64,000 bases of DNA, from the NCBI GenBank assembly GCA_024811115.1, contig JAKOGH010000846.1:1-64000 (forward strand). Direction: 5' to 3'. Position 1 is the stretch's first letter, and every line of letters begins with the position of its first letter. Below are positions 46,515 through 58,197 of the stretch, one piece after another. The notes under the pieces were generated by a model. It did no database searches and was not told the origin of the DNA. It saw only the letters and a list, made by a program, of their open reading frames with translations. The translations under genes were made by a program, and so were the position numbers. The stretch comes from Terana coerulea. Taxonomy: Eukaryota > Basidiomycota > Agaricomycetes > Polyporales > Phanerochaetaceae.

Positions 46515-48463
46515 ATGAGAGAAATCCTCTATTTCCAAGCGGGAACTGTCGCAAACTTTGTGGGGACGCACTTCTGGAACACTCAAGAGAGCTATTTCAC
46601 CTACGGAGAGGATGCAGAGGAACCATATGTGAATCATGACATTTCCTTTAGTGAGGGTGCAGCGGGAAAGGTGAGCTATAAATCGATCGTATTAAGTTGA
46701 AGACCTGAAGGAGGCTGAAGGGCGAATCTACCTTCTGTCCTAGGCTGCTACTTTTTGACCGCAAGTGTCAGTAGCATCCATGTCGCTGCTCTGGTTACGT
46801 ATTGTAGTCTTATTTCTCCCAAAGCAAACTTTGGCTCGTTCTCGGACCTATATGGAGATGGCACGAATGCTAATGCAGAGGCGACCGAACCTTGGTACGT
46901 CTTATGCATTAGCCTGTGTATTGGGCATGCTAAAACCATTTCAGGGAAGGTGCTACAGTCGAGTATCGCAGCGAGCCAATCCCCATGAGTGACTATCATG
47001 AAGCGCTAGAGAAGGATGAAGAGCCTGCGGAAGACGAGGGCGCCGTCCGAGTCACGGAGTCCAAGGTCCGCTACTGGTCCGACTATAATCGCGTGTTTTT
47101 CCCACCGCCGGACGATTCATCGTCTACCGGACGTTCCGGAATGGGAGGATGTCGAAGGAGACTGGACATCGGGGAAAGAGACATTCCAGAAGTATGACGA
47201 GGAGAGCGATCTTATGGAAGACTCGTTTCGTCTCCTCGTGGAAGATTGTGACCATCTTACAGGTAAGTATTTCTATTCAGCCATGTTGAATCGCATTGAA
47301 GAGCTTCACAGGGTCTTCAACTCCTGAACGACTCCACTACCTTCGGTTCCTTCACTCATTCTTTCCTCACGAGGTTCCGCGACGACTTCGTGAAGCTCCC
47401 TACCCTATCCTTCCCCATATTATCTGGCTCATTACGTCACACGATTGATACCGACGACACCCGCAGTATCAGAAAGGCACTGAACGACGCACTCGTGTTG
47501 CAAGGCCTCGCCGAGCTATCGTCAGTTAATGTACCCATTCAACCGCCGACGACATGGACGGCTGGGCCTTGGTTAAATGGAATTGATGTGAAGGTAGACC
47601 CTTTATGACGATCTGCTGTATCATCGTGATACTGATACAACATAGTTCGATAGCATATATCAGAGCTCTGCAGTCCTTTCTACGCACCTTGAAACTGCTA
47701 CACTCCCTGTTCGGTCGGTCTCTGATCAGATGCGCTCCAACGTGCGTACTGATCCAATCGTCTAGGTTGAAGCATAATCCCTTGGATTTGCCCACTCTGG
47801 CATCAACACTCAACTGGCGTAATGACACGCCCTTTGCTCATCTTCAAGGTGCATTTCCCGTCGGCCAAATTGGAGATGCTGAATACGGCCTCGAGCGACG
47901 GCTATATGACTTGTCGACTGCCGACGCGGATACCAGTGTTCGCCTGGTGCGTATTGAGTATTTGCTGTGAGCTCACGTGCTCACGTTATGTCCTAGGATG
48001 CAACGTCCACCTACGCCCGCGTGGATGTCTCAAGAGGCTTTTCCTCCGCCTCACTCAGCACCTATGACCAGTGGGCCGATCGCTTCCGACCGAATCCATA
48101 CAGGTCAGTACGAAGCTGTGCTAGCAGGACTGAAGGCTAACGAATCTGCACGCATGAAGCCATCATGCACCTGCGCTGCCGATCCCAACCTCATTTCCGT
48201 CTTTCTTCTCCGCTCCAGCAAGCATGCAAACCGCTTTCAGTTCGCTCTCAGTCAATCCGTCCTCCGCCTCGCTGTTTGCAGCTCATGCCACAGTGGTAAA
48301 AGACTGCCTGGGGCGCCATGCGGATGTTGTGGCGCGGATGGGCTTGGAGGTAGATGATGTGAAGGAGCTTAGGGATGCCTTGTGGGCTCTCGAGGACGCA
48401 TATAAGCAGGATGGAGGCGAGGATGGACTGGAGGATGAGCTGGGTGAAGATGAAGAATTCTAA
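46515..48463 (+). CDS. DML1: DML1/misato-type tubulin-like protein
   Basis: Misato/DML1 proteins are tubulin-related and needed for mitochondrial inheritance and morphology. Exon 1 46515-46670: MREILYFQAGTVANFVGTHF, WNTQESYFTYGEDAEEPYVN, HDISFSEG. Then TFCPRLLLFDRK (near 46720-46762), NFGSFSDLYG, EYRSEPIPMSDYHEALEKDE, VRYWSDYNRVFFPP, and in another frame RTIHRLPDVPEWEDVEGDW, SFRLLVEDCDHLTG, FTHSFLTRFRDDFVKLP, RSIRKALNDALVLQGLAEL, WRNDTPFAHLQGAFPVGQ, and the acidic C terminus WALEDAYKQDGGEDGLED ending at 48463. About ten exons. The one-base frame offset near 47110 (CCACCGCCGGACG) falls inside a conserved block with no room for an intron. It starts 547 bp upstream-opposed to the CBF1-like gene, sharing a divergent promoter. 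Confidence 0.85.
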
Positions 48464-48920
48464 TGACCTGGTGAGTCGTGGTTCCTCTTATGGGTGGCTG
48501 GTCACTAAGCCCTTGGTAGAAACGTGCTTAATACCGTTAGTGTCATCTATCGTGACGTCACAAATATTACGCCACAAAAATGTCGCTTTCTACTTCCAGC
48601 ACCCTTTGTCTTCGCCGCATTCTTGCCAGACCGATCAGGGGGCTTTCACCTCTGATATTCTAATGCTATGTACAGACATAACATGTCGAGGCATATGTTC
48701 CCGGGAAATGTTTCATATATGTCGATCTTGAATGACACTTCCGAGTAACAAGGTGTTTATCGGTCAGCAGAGTCAACATCGAAATCATACCATAGAAAAT
48801 GCCAAACGGTAAATTCGTTTCGTTGCATGGTGCGTAGATTATTATACATTGCCACAATCCTTCGAATAACTATTCTACAGCCCATTGACTCAGTCTATGT
48901 CGGACGCTTGGTCGTTGGTC
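48464..48920. other. Convergent 3' flanks
   Basis: Between DML1 and the small acidic secreted gene. No gene seen. Confidence 0.4.
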
Positions 48921-49374
48921 TTAATCGCCACGATCGCCGTTGTAACCAGGGTACGCCTCGGGGTTGTACTCGTCGTAACCAAAGTTCTCGAATGGGTCGG
49001 CAACATCGCCGTCGTCGCTGAAGTCGCCGTCGTCGAAATCGCCTCTGTCGGTTTCGCCGCCGTCAAAGGGCAGGAAGCCGGGGTCTCCGGGGTACGAAGG
49101 GTACACGTTGGCGTTGGGGGTGGGGTCGGCTGCGAGATAGTGAGCAACGTGATATCTGCGGACCCACCCACATGGCAATGACTTACGTCGGGTGGTCGTG
49201 CTGGTGGTGCTGCCGGTGCTTGCAGAGGTTGTAAGCGCTGCGCATAAGGTTAGCACATATGTTTAGCACTCGAAGCGCTGGGTACTGACTTTGGGGAGCG
49301 GGCATTGCGGTCACGATCGCAAGCCCCGCGACGAAGGTTCCGACAAACGTGAAGAGCTTTGCAGAGAAGACCAT
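48921..49374 (-). CDS. Small acidic secreted protein, 114 aa
   Basis: No known family recognised. Exons 49374-49290, 49237-49187 and 49129-48921 join in phase 1 to 114 codons plus stop; the first donor is GTCAGT, slightly unusual, but its phase is the only one that opens the next exon. Residues 1-24 form a signal peptide (MVFSAKLFTFVGTFVAGLAI), followed by MPAPQ. A short Thr/Ser stretch (TTSASTGSTTSTTTR) leads to a Pro/Tyr/Asp/Gly-rich tail (FDDGDFSDDGDVADPFENF). Layout (signal peptide, Thr/Ser linker, acidic tail, phase-1 introns) recalls the A/B family without clear sequence identity. TATAAAG lies at about 49479-49485 on the minus strand, about 105-110 bp upstream of the ATG. Confidence 0.8.
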
Positions 49375-50976
49375 GGCTGAAGCGTTGGTGGGGGGGAGGA
49401 GATAGGGGTGATTGTTGTTGGGAGTGGATGTTGAGTGAGTAGGATTGTTGATGTTGGACTCTGAACGTCCGAGCCCCTTTATACCGTTTGCTACAGCGCG
49501 GCCCATCCAGAAGGTGTTGAGAATCCTAGGCTTGATGGCGAAGGTGCATCCGCCGCTTGATGACACAGTCCCCATATCCTGCACGACCCGCCTCGGATGC
49601 GCCAGGATGCAAGCCCTCAAGAACATCTTCGATGACGCTGTCCGTCAGGCCCATTGGCTCGCACTCGGGAGGTGTGTACACGGCCCGGTCTACAAGAGCT
49701 AGTGCCGCCCCCTAACCACTCTCCCGTCGTTCGATCTCGAGGCGCATGGAGGACCCGGAGCGCGGATGCACCTCTGCATGCTTCCGCCGAGGTACGCGCA
49801 TCCGCTCCAATGCGTGTAACGGTGCGCTCATCGCGATCGAGACCATTCCCGCTATAGCTGATCCGCTTTCCCCGCCGCTTCGTCCGGATTTGGCACAGGG
49901 CCGATGCACGTGGCGGCGAAAATGAGGCGGGCCGCCGCTGACGGCTGGGGATACCAGTACCAGGGTGACTCTCTTTCTTTCTTACTCTCTCGTTAGCATC
50001 TGTAATATTCATTCGCGTTATGTCCAGCACGTCTCGCAGTTGTATCAAGACGTCTGACGGTACTGCCTATAATATTCACCGATTTGCCGGGCGCAATGCC
50101 CACTGCCAGCAACGGGTTTCACGATCACCATGTTCAGTGCGACGGCGGACCCTAGTAAGTCGCCAAGTCTTTCAATGACGTAAGACGAGTATAAGGGTGC
50201 GGCACTGAAGCAGCGGGCCGATCGCAAAAGCTAGGAACGGAAGGAATGGCCAAGTGTGCCTCCTCCCCACCACTACGGCTCGGCGGGACCTCTGGTAGCA
50301 TCATGCACCGTGGCGGAAGCCAAACGCGGCGAAGTGACGGCACACGCGATGGGCGTTCGTCTATCGCACCCCACCGTGGCCGGGATCCCATCCGCGGGCA
50401 TCGTTGCATCCGCCCGCCTTCCGCCTTCCGCGCGGATGCACCATCGCTCGCCAACGCGGCAATTCTCCATGGAGGCAGCTGAGTCAGGACGATCCCTGCG
50501 TCAAGCCCAGATATCCTTGCGAACGTGACCCGTCGCGCCGACGATGTCCATTGGTGCGCGAAGTCTTTGGTGGCAAGGGATCGCTGGCCTCAGCACCCGG
50601 ATGTCGATTGGCCAAGCCCGCGCCGTCGTGGAGTTTGGCTTCCTCGCGCGAGACCTTCTGACGCACTCACAGGACGTTCACGATCGAGACTGCACCCAAG
50701 CACCAGCTCGCTGGCTCTTGGAAGCCCCGTACCGATCGCGTTGTGTACCTGGACGGCTGGGGTGCCTGGGACGCGCTCCCGGGCGTTCCTTGGACCTGTT
50801 GGCTGCATGGGACCAGTGTCTGCACGCGACGAACAGGTGAGCAGAGTCGCGAAACGCTTATAAGGCGTATCTCAAAGAGCCGGACTGCAGAAACAACAAC
50901 CCGTCTTTCCCAGTTCAACAACCAGCGCACTCATCATCCAGTTACGATCCTCACGACAATTTTACACTTCTTCACG
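49375..50976. other. 1.6-kb GC-rich intergenic
   Basis: Many overlapping ORFs in all frames but none with motifs, splice continuity or single-strand codon bias. The right end carries TATAAGG near 50859, about 115 bp upstream of the next gene. Confidence 0.4.
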
Positions 50977-51846
50977 ATGCATTTCTCTACGCCGTTCAAC
51001 TCGCTCGTGCTTGCTGTCCTCTGTACCGTCGCGGTCGTCAGGACCGCGCCGACGCCCGCCAACCTAGTGGCTCGTGAGGGTGAGTATCTCCTTCATCCAT
51101 AGTATAACACGACACTGATCACGGTATGCGCAGATACCTACCCCACCACGCCCTACCCCTGCTACGCCAACTACCCCGGCACCCAGAACTACGGCAACGA
51201 CTGCGTCGGCGGCGCCAACGCCACCACGACCGACGACGGGTCGGGCTCCGGCAGCGGGGTGTACAGCACCGACGGCACCGGGGGCGACAACGATGGCCAA
51301 GGAAACGGCACGGGCAACGGAAGCGGCGCGGGTGCTGCGAGCGGTGGCGGTAGCAACGGGTCTGGCAGCGCCGACGGCGGTAACGGTGCAGATAACGGCG
51401 GATCTGGGGGCGGCGGCAGTGGCGATGGGAGCGGGACAGGCAGCGGCGGAGGGTTGGCTAACGTTAATGGAAACGTCGGGGGTCAGGGCGGCAGCGGCGC
51501 TGGCGGCGGCCTCGTGAACGTGAACGGCAACGCCTTCACCAACGGCGGGGGCACCTCCTCCGGCGGCGGTCTCGTCAACGCGAACGCGAACGCGTTCAAC
51601 CGCGCCAGCAACCAGCGGAGCGGGGCGGGCAGCAGTGGCGGCAGCCTCGTCGACGTCGACGCCAACGCGTTCGATGGGGACAGCGACGTCAGCCGCCCCG
51701 ACGCGTCGGCCATCAGGGCTAGTGTTCTGGGCGGCTCGAGCGGGAGCAGGGGCAGGATCGTCGACGTCAGCGCACTGGGCGGGTCGTCGAGCGGGGGAGG
51801 GAGCGGTCGTGGTTCTTTGGCTAGTGTTGGCGTCAATCTCAAGTGA
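50977..51846 (+). CDS. Secreted glycine-rich protein, 271 aa
   Basis: Exons 50977-51079 and 51134-51846 (phase-1 intron of 54 nt) give 271 codons plus stop. Signal peptide MHFSTPFNSLVLAVLCTVAV, then APTPANLVARE. Exon 2 opens with a small Tyr/Pro/Cys part (YPTTPYPCYANYPGTQNYG, NDCVGGANATTT), followed by about 90 residues of Gly/Ser/Asn/Asp low complexity and then four irregular repeats of the type GGGLVNVNGNAFT (51450-51690; variants GGGLANVNGNVG, GGGLVNANANAFN, GGSLVDVDANAFD), ending SLASVGVNLK. Probably structural or wall-associated, by composition only. The two cysteines could form one disulphide. No break seen. Confidence 0.8.
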
Positions 51847-53452
51847 AGCATGCAGTCGGACTTGTTTTTGTGGATTTCGTTTGTAGTTGTAGTGGCATTG
51901 TGCATGCAATTGGACTATTATAGGTTTTTGTTTGGTTTTATAAAGCCGCTCGCTGTACACACAGACACCAAAAGATATAAACAACATGTACCATAGTATG
52001 AATATCAAACAGCACGCCAAGTTGACCAATGTTCATCGTTCGTGCCCTGAACTTGAGGCAACTACGACACCTGCTATTTCTGGATTTTAACTTCAGAAGC
52101 ATCCGGCACGGGCCGGCATACCGGCGCTTTGGCTCGCTCGCTCAATGTCCGCCCGCTGGGCGAGTTCAAATTCAACGACGATGAGGCACATGTCGAGTTG
52201 GCTCATGCGCTGATCATGTTCTGTTGCCTCGGGACGTGGAAGCCCATGAAGAGGCCCAGGTGAGCAGCTCGTTCTCATGCGCACGGATGGCGAACGCATT
52301 GCCATTTTGCGTCCATTCGCGCGATTAACCTTGAACGTTCGCACTGCGGTAGAACGGCACGAAGTCGATCATGAGCGTACAGGACGTTCTGTACCGACTC
52401 GGACCCGATGCCGCCACCAGTCATATCTGTTACGACTCACCGGCACCCACCAGCTACATTCATGACGCCGCGCTGTCGCGATGACCGCCCTGGAGGCCCT
52501 TCCCACGGCACTGCCAGCTCTGCGGATCCTGGGCGTGCGTGTGTCATTCCTCGCTTAAATTGCGGCGTGCGTGTGCTGGGCGTGCATGACAGAAACAGCG
52601 TTCCGCTGCGACAGATATGTAGCGCGAGACCGCAGTGGGAAACGGTCGGTCCCGGAGCCAACGGGATGGTGCGCATTCGTGTTTTTCTACATGGTCTGTG
52701 ATTGAATTTGATTGCACACAGCGCGGCGCTTAAAATCCCGACGCGGCAGCCAATGCTCGATGAAGCGTAAGTCATAGTACCAGTGCACGAAACGCAGGAG
52801 TGAGCTCACCGCCGCGTCCTCTGCAGATAGCCAGTGGAGTTTACCCATGCAGCCCCGAGGAGCTGGGATGCCGCTTGTAATCGGAACGACTGCCGCCACC
52901 AAGCCGTTTGCTTCGTAGCGCGTATGTCTTGGACTTGGCTGCGTGCGTCAGCGCACACCATCCGAATCCTCAGCGAGGCATTTGCCAGGCGTCGATGTGC
53001 GCAGGCTAGTGTCACCATCCGTAGACGACTTTTGCACCTTAGGCACCATGAAGGAAGGCATATTTCGCTCTCATCATCTGCTGCACGTCGAAGTCCATGG
53101 ATCAGACCCGTCCACACGAACAAGCGCGTTCTCTGATGGGCCTTGCCTGACTGAATCAAGGATCTGCTCCAGGCCGCTGACAGCGATCGCGGTGCGGTGC
53201 CAGTCTTGCGGCTCAAGCGCTCAAGAGCATTTGGGCGTGAGTTCGCGAGTACGTGACGGACGGCCGTGATGTGTCTCTGTTCATCGTTGCTGACAGTGCA
53301 CCACAGCCATCGCGCGGCTTCCATCCCGCCGCCCAATCGAATCTTGCGGGTAACAACGCGGAGGGGGTTATAAGTTTCTGTGCCGCCTGCGGGGGCCGCA
53401 GGCTCTCAGGAGCGACCCCACATCCCCGCTTGCACCTGCACGTCACTTCGCC
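51847..53452. other. 1.6-kb intergenic
   Basis: Short ORFs only. No motif, repeat or RNA gene recognised. The last 110 bp precede the oxalate decarboxylase start and include GGTTATAAG near 53366. Confidence 0.4.
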
Positions 53453-55257
53453 ATGCGCGCCCCGTCCACGTCGCTTCTCGCGGCCGCCCTGGTCTGCCTC
53501 GCCGGCTTCTCCGCAGCGTCGCCCGTCGCCGACGACCAAGTCCGCGAGGTCCTCGCGCGCGACGACTCCTCGTTGCGCCCGCTCCACCTGTCCCGCCGCG
53601 ACACCGCGGGGTACGAGACCCGGCACCTGCGGCCCGAGGCGTTCGCGCCCAAGGCCAAGCGGGACGGCGTCGCCGCGCCGGACGTCGGGCAGATCGCGAC
53701 GTTCACGAGCGGCGTGCCCGAGCCGTCGCGGCTTGCGCTCGGCGGCTCCTTCCTCAGCAACAGCAACCACCTGCTGGATGGGCAGAATGTGGACAACGTC
53801 GCGGGCCCTACCACGGATGCAGGTGAGCCATCCTTGGCGCGTACGTTTGCTGTCGCTGAAGTCTTTGCGAAAGGTACTGTGCCGAACCTGAAATGGTCCA
53901 TGTCGCTATCGCATACCCGGCTGCTGAAGGTAAGTGTTCCATACGTTTCTTGGTTTGAGGAAACTCATTTGCGTCATCAGGGTGGATGGGTGCGCGAACA
54001 GGTCATCACTGATCTACCCCCTGGTAAGATGTCGATATACGCGTGGTGAAGTCATCAACTGAACCCTGCGCAGCTAAGGACCTGGCCGGAGCCGAACTCC
54101 GGCTTGCCCCAAACGCATATCGGGAACTGTACGTCATGCATGCGAGTTTATCGGTGCTGGCATATGCTTATTATGCGTTTAGACACTGGCATCGTGTCGC
54201 CGAGTGGGGGTATGTCCTCGGAGGCAACGGACGAATAACCGCCATCGACGAGAACGGGAAGAACTTCATCTCCGACATCCGCGGGCCGACAAACACCTCT
54301 GATCCCGACATTTACTAGTAAGTGCAGTCACCACACAGTCCTCGGCAGGCGCTATATTGAAGGACATGTAGTTTCCCGCCAGGCGTACCGCACAGCATCC
54401 AGGCGCTCGGCGACGGCCTCGAGATCCTCCTCATCTTCACCGACGGCAACTTCGACGCGACCGGCACGACCTTCATGCTCTCCGACTGGCTCGCGCACAC
54501 GCCGCTCGACGTCGTCGCGAAGAACCTCGGGCTGAACACGAGCGCGCTCGGCGGCATCCCGCAGAAGGACCCGTACATCTACGAGGCGACCGCGCCGCCG
54601 CCGCCGCTCGGCGGCGCGGCGACCGAGGCCGTGTCCAGCCCGCAGGGTGCGCTTCCCGCGTCGCAATACGTGTTCCAGCTCTCGAAGCAGGCGAAGACGG
54701 TGGCGCCGGGCGGCGGCGGGTGGGTGAAGATCCAGGACTCGGTGACGAACTTCCCTATTTCGACGCAGCTGGCGAGTGCGCTGGTGTTTGTGGAGCCGAA
54801 CGGGCTCCGGGAGCTGCATTGGCACAATAACGATGGTGGGTGCTCTTCCACACGTCGTCTATGCGCTTACGCAGGCTCACGCACACCGCAGAATGGCTGT
54901 ACATCATCAGCGGCAACGCGCGTGCGACCGCCTTCGCAGGGTCCAGCACGGCACGCACCTTCGACTTCCAAGTACGTCTCCCCCTCTCACCCACTAACAC
55001 AGCCGCTGACACACGTATGGGCGCAACAGCCCGGCGACACCGGCGTCTTCCCGGACTCGTACGGGCACTACATCCTGAACACGTCGCCGACGGCGCCGCT
55101 CATCTACCTCGAGCTCTTCAAGGCGCCGAAGTTCGTCGACTTCAGCGCGACGCAGTGGCTCGCGCTCACGCCGCCGCAGATCGTCGCGGACCTGCTCAAC
55201 ATCTCGACCGAGACCGTCGCGGCGCTGCAGAAGCAGAAGCAGCTCATCGTCGCGTGA
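53453..55257 (+). CDS. Oxalate decarboxylase (bicupin, secreted)
   Basis: Converts oxalate to formate and CO2 with Mn; white-rot fungi secrete it to control oxalate. Exon 1 53453-53822: signal peptide MRAPSTSLLAAALVCLAGFS, pro-region with KR, then a conserved GPTTDAG. Exon 2 53874-53929 (VPNLKWSMSLSHTRLL), exon 3 53981-54023 (GGWVREQVITDLPP), exon 4 54074-54128 (AKDLAGAELRLAPNAYREL), exon 5 from 54183 (HWHRVAEWGYVLGG). Cupin 1 metal ligands sit in RELHWHRVAEWGYV and in FPPGVPHSIQAL. Cupin 2 has NGLRELHWHNND, split by an intron before EWLYIISGNARATAF, and DSYGHYILNTSPTAPLIYLE. The C terminus is LQKQKQLIVA at 55257. Both cupins keep HxH..E..H. Length (about 460 residues) fits the family. The lid Glu needed for decarboxylase rather than oxidase activity was not positively located. 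Confidence 0.9.
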
Positions 55258-56763
55258 GCCGCGATGGAGAGATACGGAGAAGCGATTATGACGCGTTGTT
55301 TTGCATTTACAGTTTTAGCATTGCGATTCAATGTATATCCTATTATTTTGCGACCCTGAGGCTGCGGCTTTCCTGCAACATGATATCAATAATATCCGTC
55401 TGGGGTTGAGCGCTTTCCTGTAACGCCCGGCGATGGGTCGGGGAGCCGGGGGCGCAACGACGCCACAAAGCTGGGCGCAATCAATTTGCGACCTCTCAAG
55501 TCTCCGACTGAGTCGCTTCCCCCACCACCACCCCTCGTTACGGCCGCATATATCCTATAACTTACCAACACACGCTCCACGCGTGTCTTGTGCCGAGCTT
55601 ATTCTCAGTGAACAATCTGACCTTCGGCATCTTAAGTAATCACCTCGCTGAAATGGACACGTCGTTGTACCGCGCCATTTCCCTTCTGCACATGTGAGGC
55701 TTGATTCCTGGCTTTCCTAGGGTGCTACAAGCCCTGTCGTGTATGTGCGTTCTTGTGGTGACCATATACTCCGAAGGTTGGATGGGTGGACTGGGTCGCG
55801 AGTGTTTTGGGTGTGTAGGAGTCGTGGAGAACGAGCGAGGTAAGACCAGTATTCGGTAGGGCCAGGGGCCGAGGTGCGTCGCAACACTCGTCATACTTAT
55901 CTTCATCTTACAACGCTTCTGCTCACAAGCTAAGTAGGCAACAACTGAGTACTAGGTGCTGAGCAACAAGGTAGCAGAGAGATCTGTTGTGCTGCCAATA
56001 AAACATCGAACGTGTGATGAAGCCGTGCTGTCTGAAGACCGTTTAGCTATGTGAGCATAGGGGCTGTCTTCAATCTGGCTTATGCTTTTCTCGGTCACGA
56101 GCAGCTAACTCAACCGCACAACATCGAGCGTCCAAGAATCAGTGGAGGCGGCACGATTTTAATGCGTATAACACAAATTCATCACCCCACAGAGGCGCAC
56201 ATATCTAAATTCTATGATTATAACAAGACGAATTAGATCCCGCCATCTACACCGGGGTTGTCTTCTGGATTAGTTGGGCAGGCAAACCGTATATAGTGAT
56301 GCTGCGTGACATGCGAAACTCCCACGTAAGCTTAAAGTACATTCATCCCGTAAGCTGACCTTTTTTCGAACATATAGGTCTTTCACGCATGAGGGATGCA
56401 CGCATTTCTCCTCCACATACCAATTGCACTGTCCTAAAACTTGCTACACTACAGTCGCCAATTCGATTCCAACACACGGTCAAGACGGAGGCACAACCTG
56501 GCACGCTATGTCCTCTGCGCAGGCGAACGCCGTGGGTTACAGTAATGCCGAATACACATCCGGAGTTTACCCTGTGACACAGTGCTCCGGCCTATACTTA
56601 CGACTTGCACAACCCCGCCATCGTGTTGCTATCATTGATATCTATGATACTGAAGTTGCCAACATCTCGTAGAAGAATGTGCACTGCGTATAAAATGGTG
56701 CGTCCGAATCTGCAGCTCATTCACTGCCAGTGTACAAACTTTTAGTGCTCTTACCACAGAATC
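55258..56763. other. 1.5-kb intergenic
   Basis: No supported gene; scattered short ORFs without motifs. Confidence 0.4.
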
Positions 56764-58197
56764 ATGGCTACTACAGCTACCTTGGAGAATGCCTTCAGTT
56801 TCCTGTCCATTACTGCTGTCGTTTTCGCGGTGCTTAGCCTGCTGTTCGGTACGTTCTCTTTGCATTCGCGCGAGAGCCGTGCGCTTATTGTTTTACAGGC
56901 ATATACCTTGTCCTCTTCGTCTTCGCCCTGTGGTCGACATACCAGCAACGCAATAAGGCATATACCGTCCTGCGCATCGTGACGCTCTGTCTGTGCGTAT
57001 ACTGTTACTCGAGCAGGACACATGTGCGAGTCTGATCCTATGGACTGGTTGAAAACAGCTTTGTCGACCTCTGTGTCCACTACGTCATGCGTGGCTTGAC
57101 GTTCGCCCAACGGCGTTCGCTGATCCTACCGTCTGACGAGGAGAAGGCGTGGGCCGTTCCGCTGGTCTTCGTCGCGAGGTAAGCCCTGGGCTCTTGACGT
57201 AGCGCATATTTGCTGACTCGCAAGTTCATCGACAGCCTCACTAGTACAATTGCTGTGAGTGCCACAGACGGCGACGTTCGTTTCACCTCCTGACCTGCTG
57301 CTGCTACAGGGTGTGCTGTCCGATGGACTGCTGGCGTGGCGGTTGTACGTGGTCTATGAAAAGCCTCGGTGGGCGTTCTACGTCCCTCTTCTGGCAGTAT
57401 CCCTCGATGCACGTACGTCTACCTCGGCTCTTGAATACGAGAAGCTCTCATCTGTGCCTGGGCAGTTGTCGGCTTGTCGGGCGACTTCCAGTACCTCGCC
57501 GTATATCACAGCGTTTCCTCCTATGTTGACCACTTCCAGGAAACTGCGTTCACGGTCAACGCCTCGTGGGGCTGGATGGTGTTTGTCACAAACACCTTGC
57601 TCACTGGGGCAATTCTGGGGAGAATTATGTGAGTGTTCGCTTGATGTTTAACGCCATCGTGAATCCCAATATTGCCTTTGTAGCTATACAAAGCGCAGGA
57701 TCCAAGGTTCCATCGGCGCCAGCAGAGGTCTCCAGTCTACCAGTGTTGTCGAGGCGATTGTCGAATCCGCACTCGTGACCTGGATCGGTCTCATCCTGTA
57801 TGAAATTGCAAGTCTAGCACCAGAAGGACATATCACGGTATGGCCTTTTCTCCGTGACCAAGCTCTGCGGTCTACTGACACTCATTACTCAGACCGACAT
57901 GAATGTCGGATATGTCGCGATCTGCATTTTGCCGATTTTCTTCGTAAGAGTGTTCCGTTCTACAAGTAAGCCTCGACATCTGATCGATTTCTGGTGTAGG
58001 GCATCTCCCAATGCCTCATTACGGCTCGCCTAGGTCTGGTACGGAACGCCCCTAAGTCGCAGACCGTCGGAAGTGGATCGACTCTGGGCGACAGTGCCCC
58101 TGTGCCATGTGGTATCATCCCAGCTCGCACCGCGTGCTCGGCGGACGGGGCATCCTGTGAGACGAAATCAGTCTCGGAGATACAGAGTAAAGTCTGA
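56764..58197 (+). CDS. Multi-pass membrane protein, Agaricomycete-specific 7-helix type
   Basis: Start 56764: MATTATLENAFSFLSITAVV, helix 1 to LLFG, intron, IYLVLFVFALWSTYQQRNK (helix 2), RIVTLCL, then FVDLCVHYVMRGLTFAQRRS, PLVFVASLTSTIA, GVLSDGLLAWRLYVVYEKPR, WAFYVPLLAVS, WGWMVFVTNTLLTGAILGRI, VVEAIVESALVTWIGLILYE, MNVGYVAICILPIFF, GISQCLITARLGLVRNAPKS, and a cytosolic tail ending VSEIQSKV at 58197. About eight exons with 50-nt introns. The GLLAWRLYVVYE motif before a helix is typical of a large family of fungal seven-helix membrane proteins of unknown function, often grouped with receptor-like proteins. No ligand or pathway can be read from the sequence. Confidence 0.75.

Noticed and set aside
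49600..50850. Several overlapping ORFs of 60-140 codons on both strands
   Set aside because: High GC content makes stops rare; no strand shows consistent codon bias, motifs or intron borders.
52437..53336. ORFs of 100-176 codons before oxalate decarboxylase
   Set aside because: No recognisable domain and no continuity; sequence looks intergenic.
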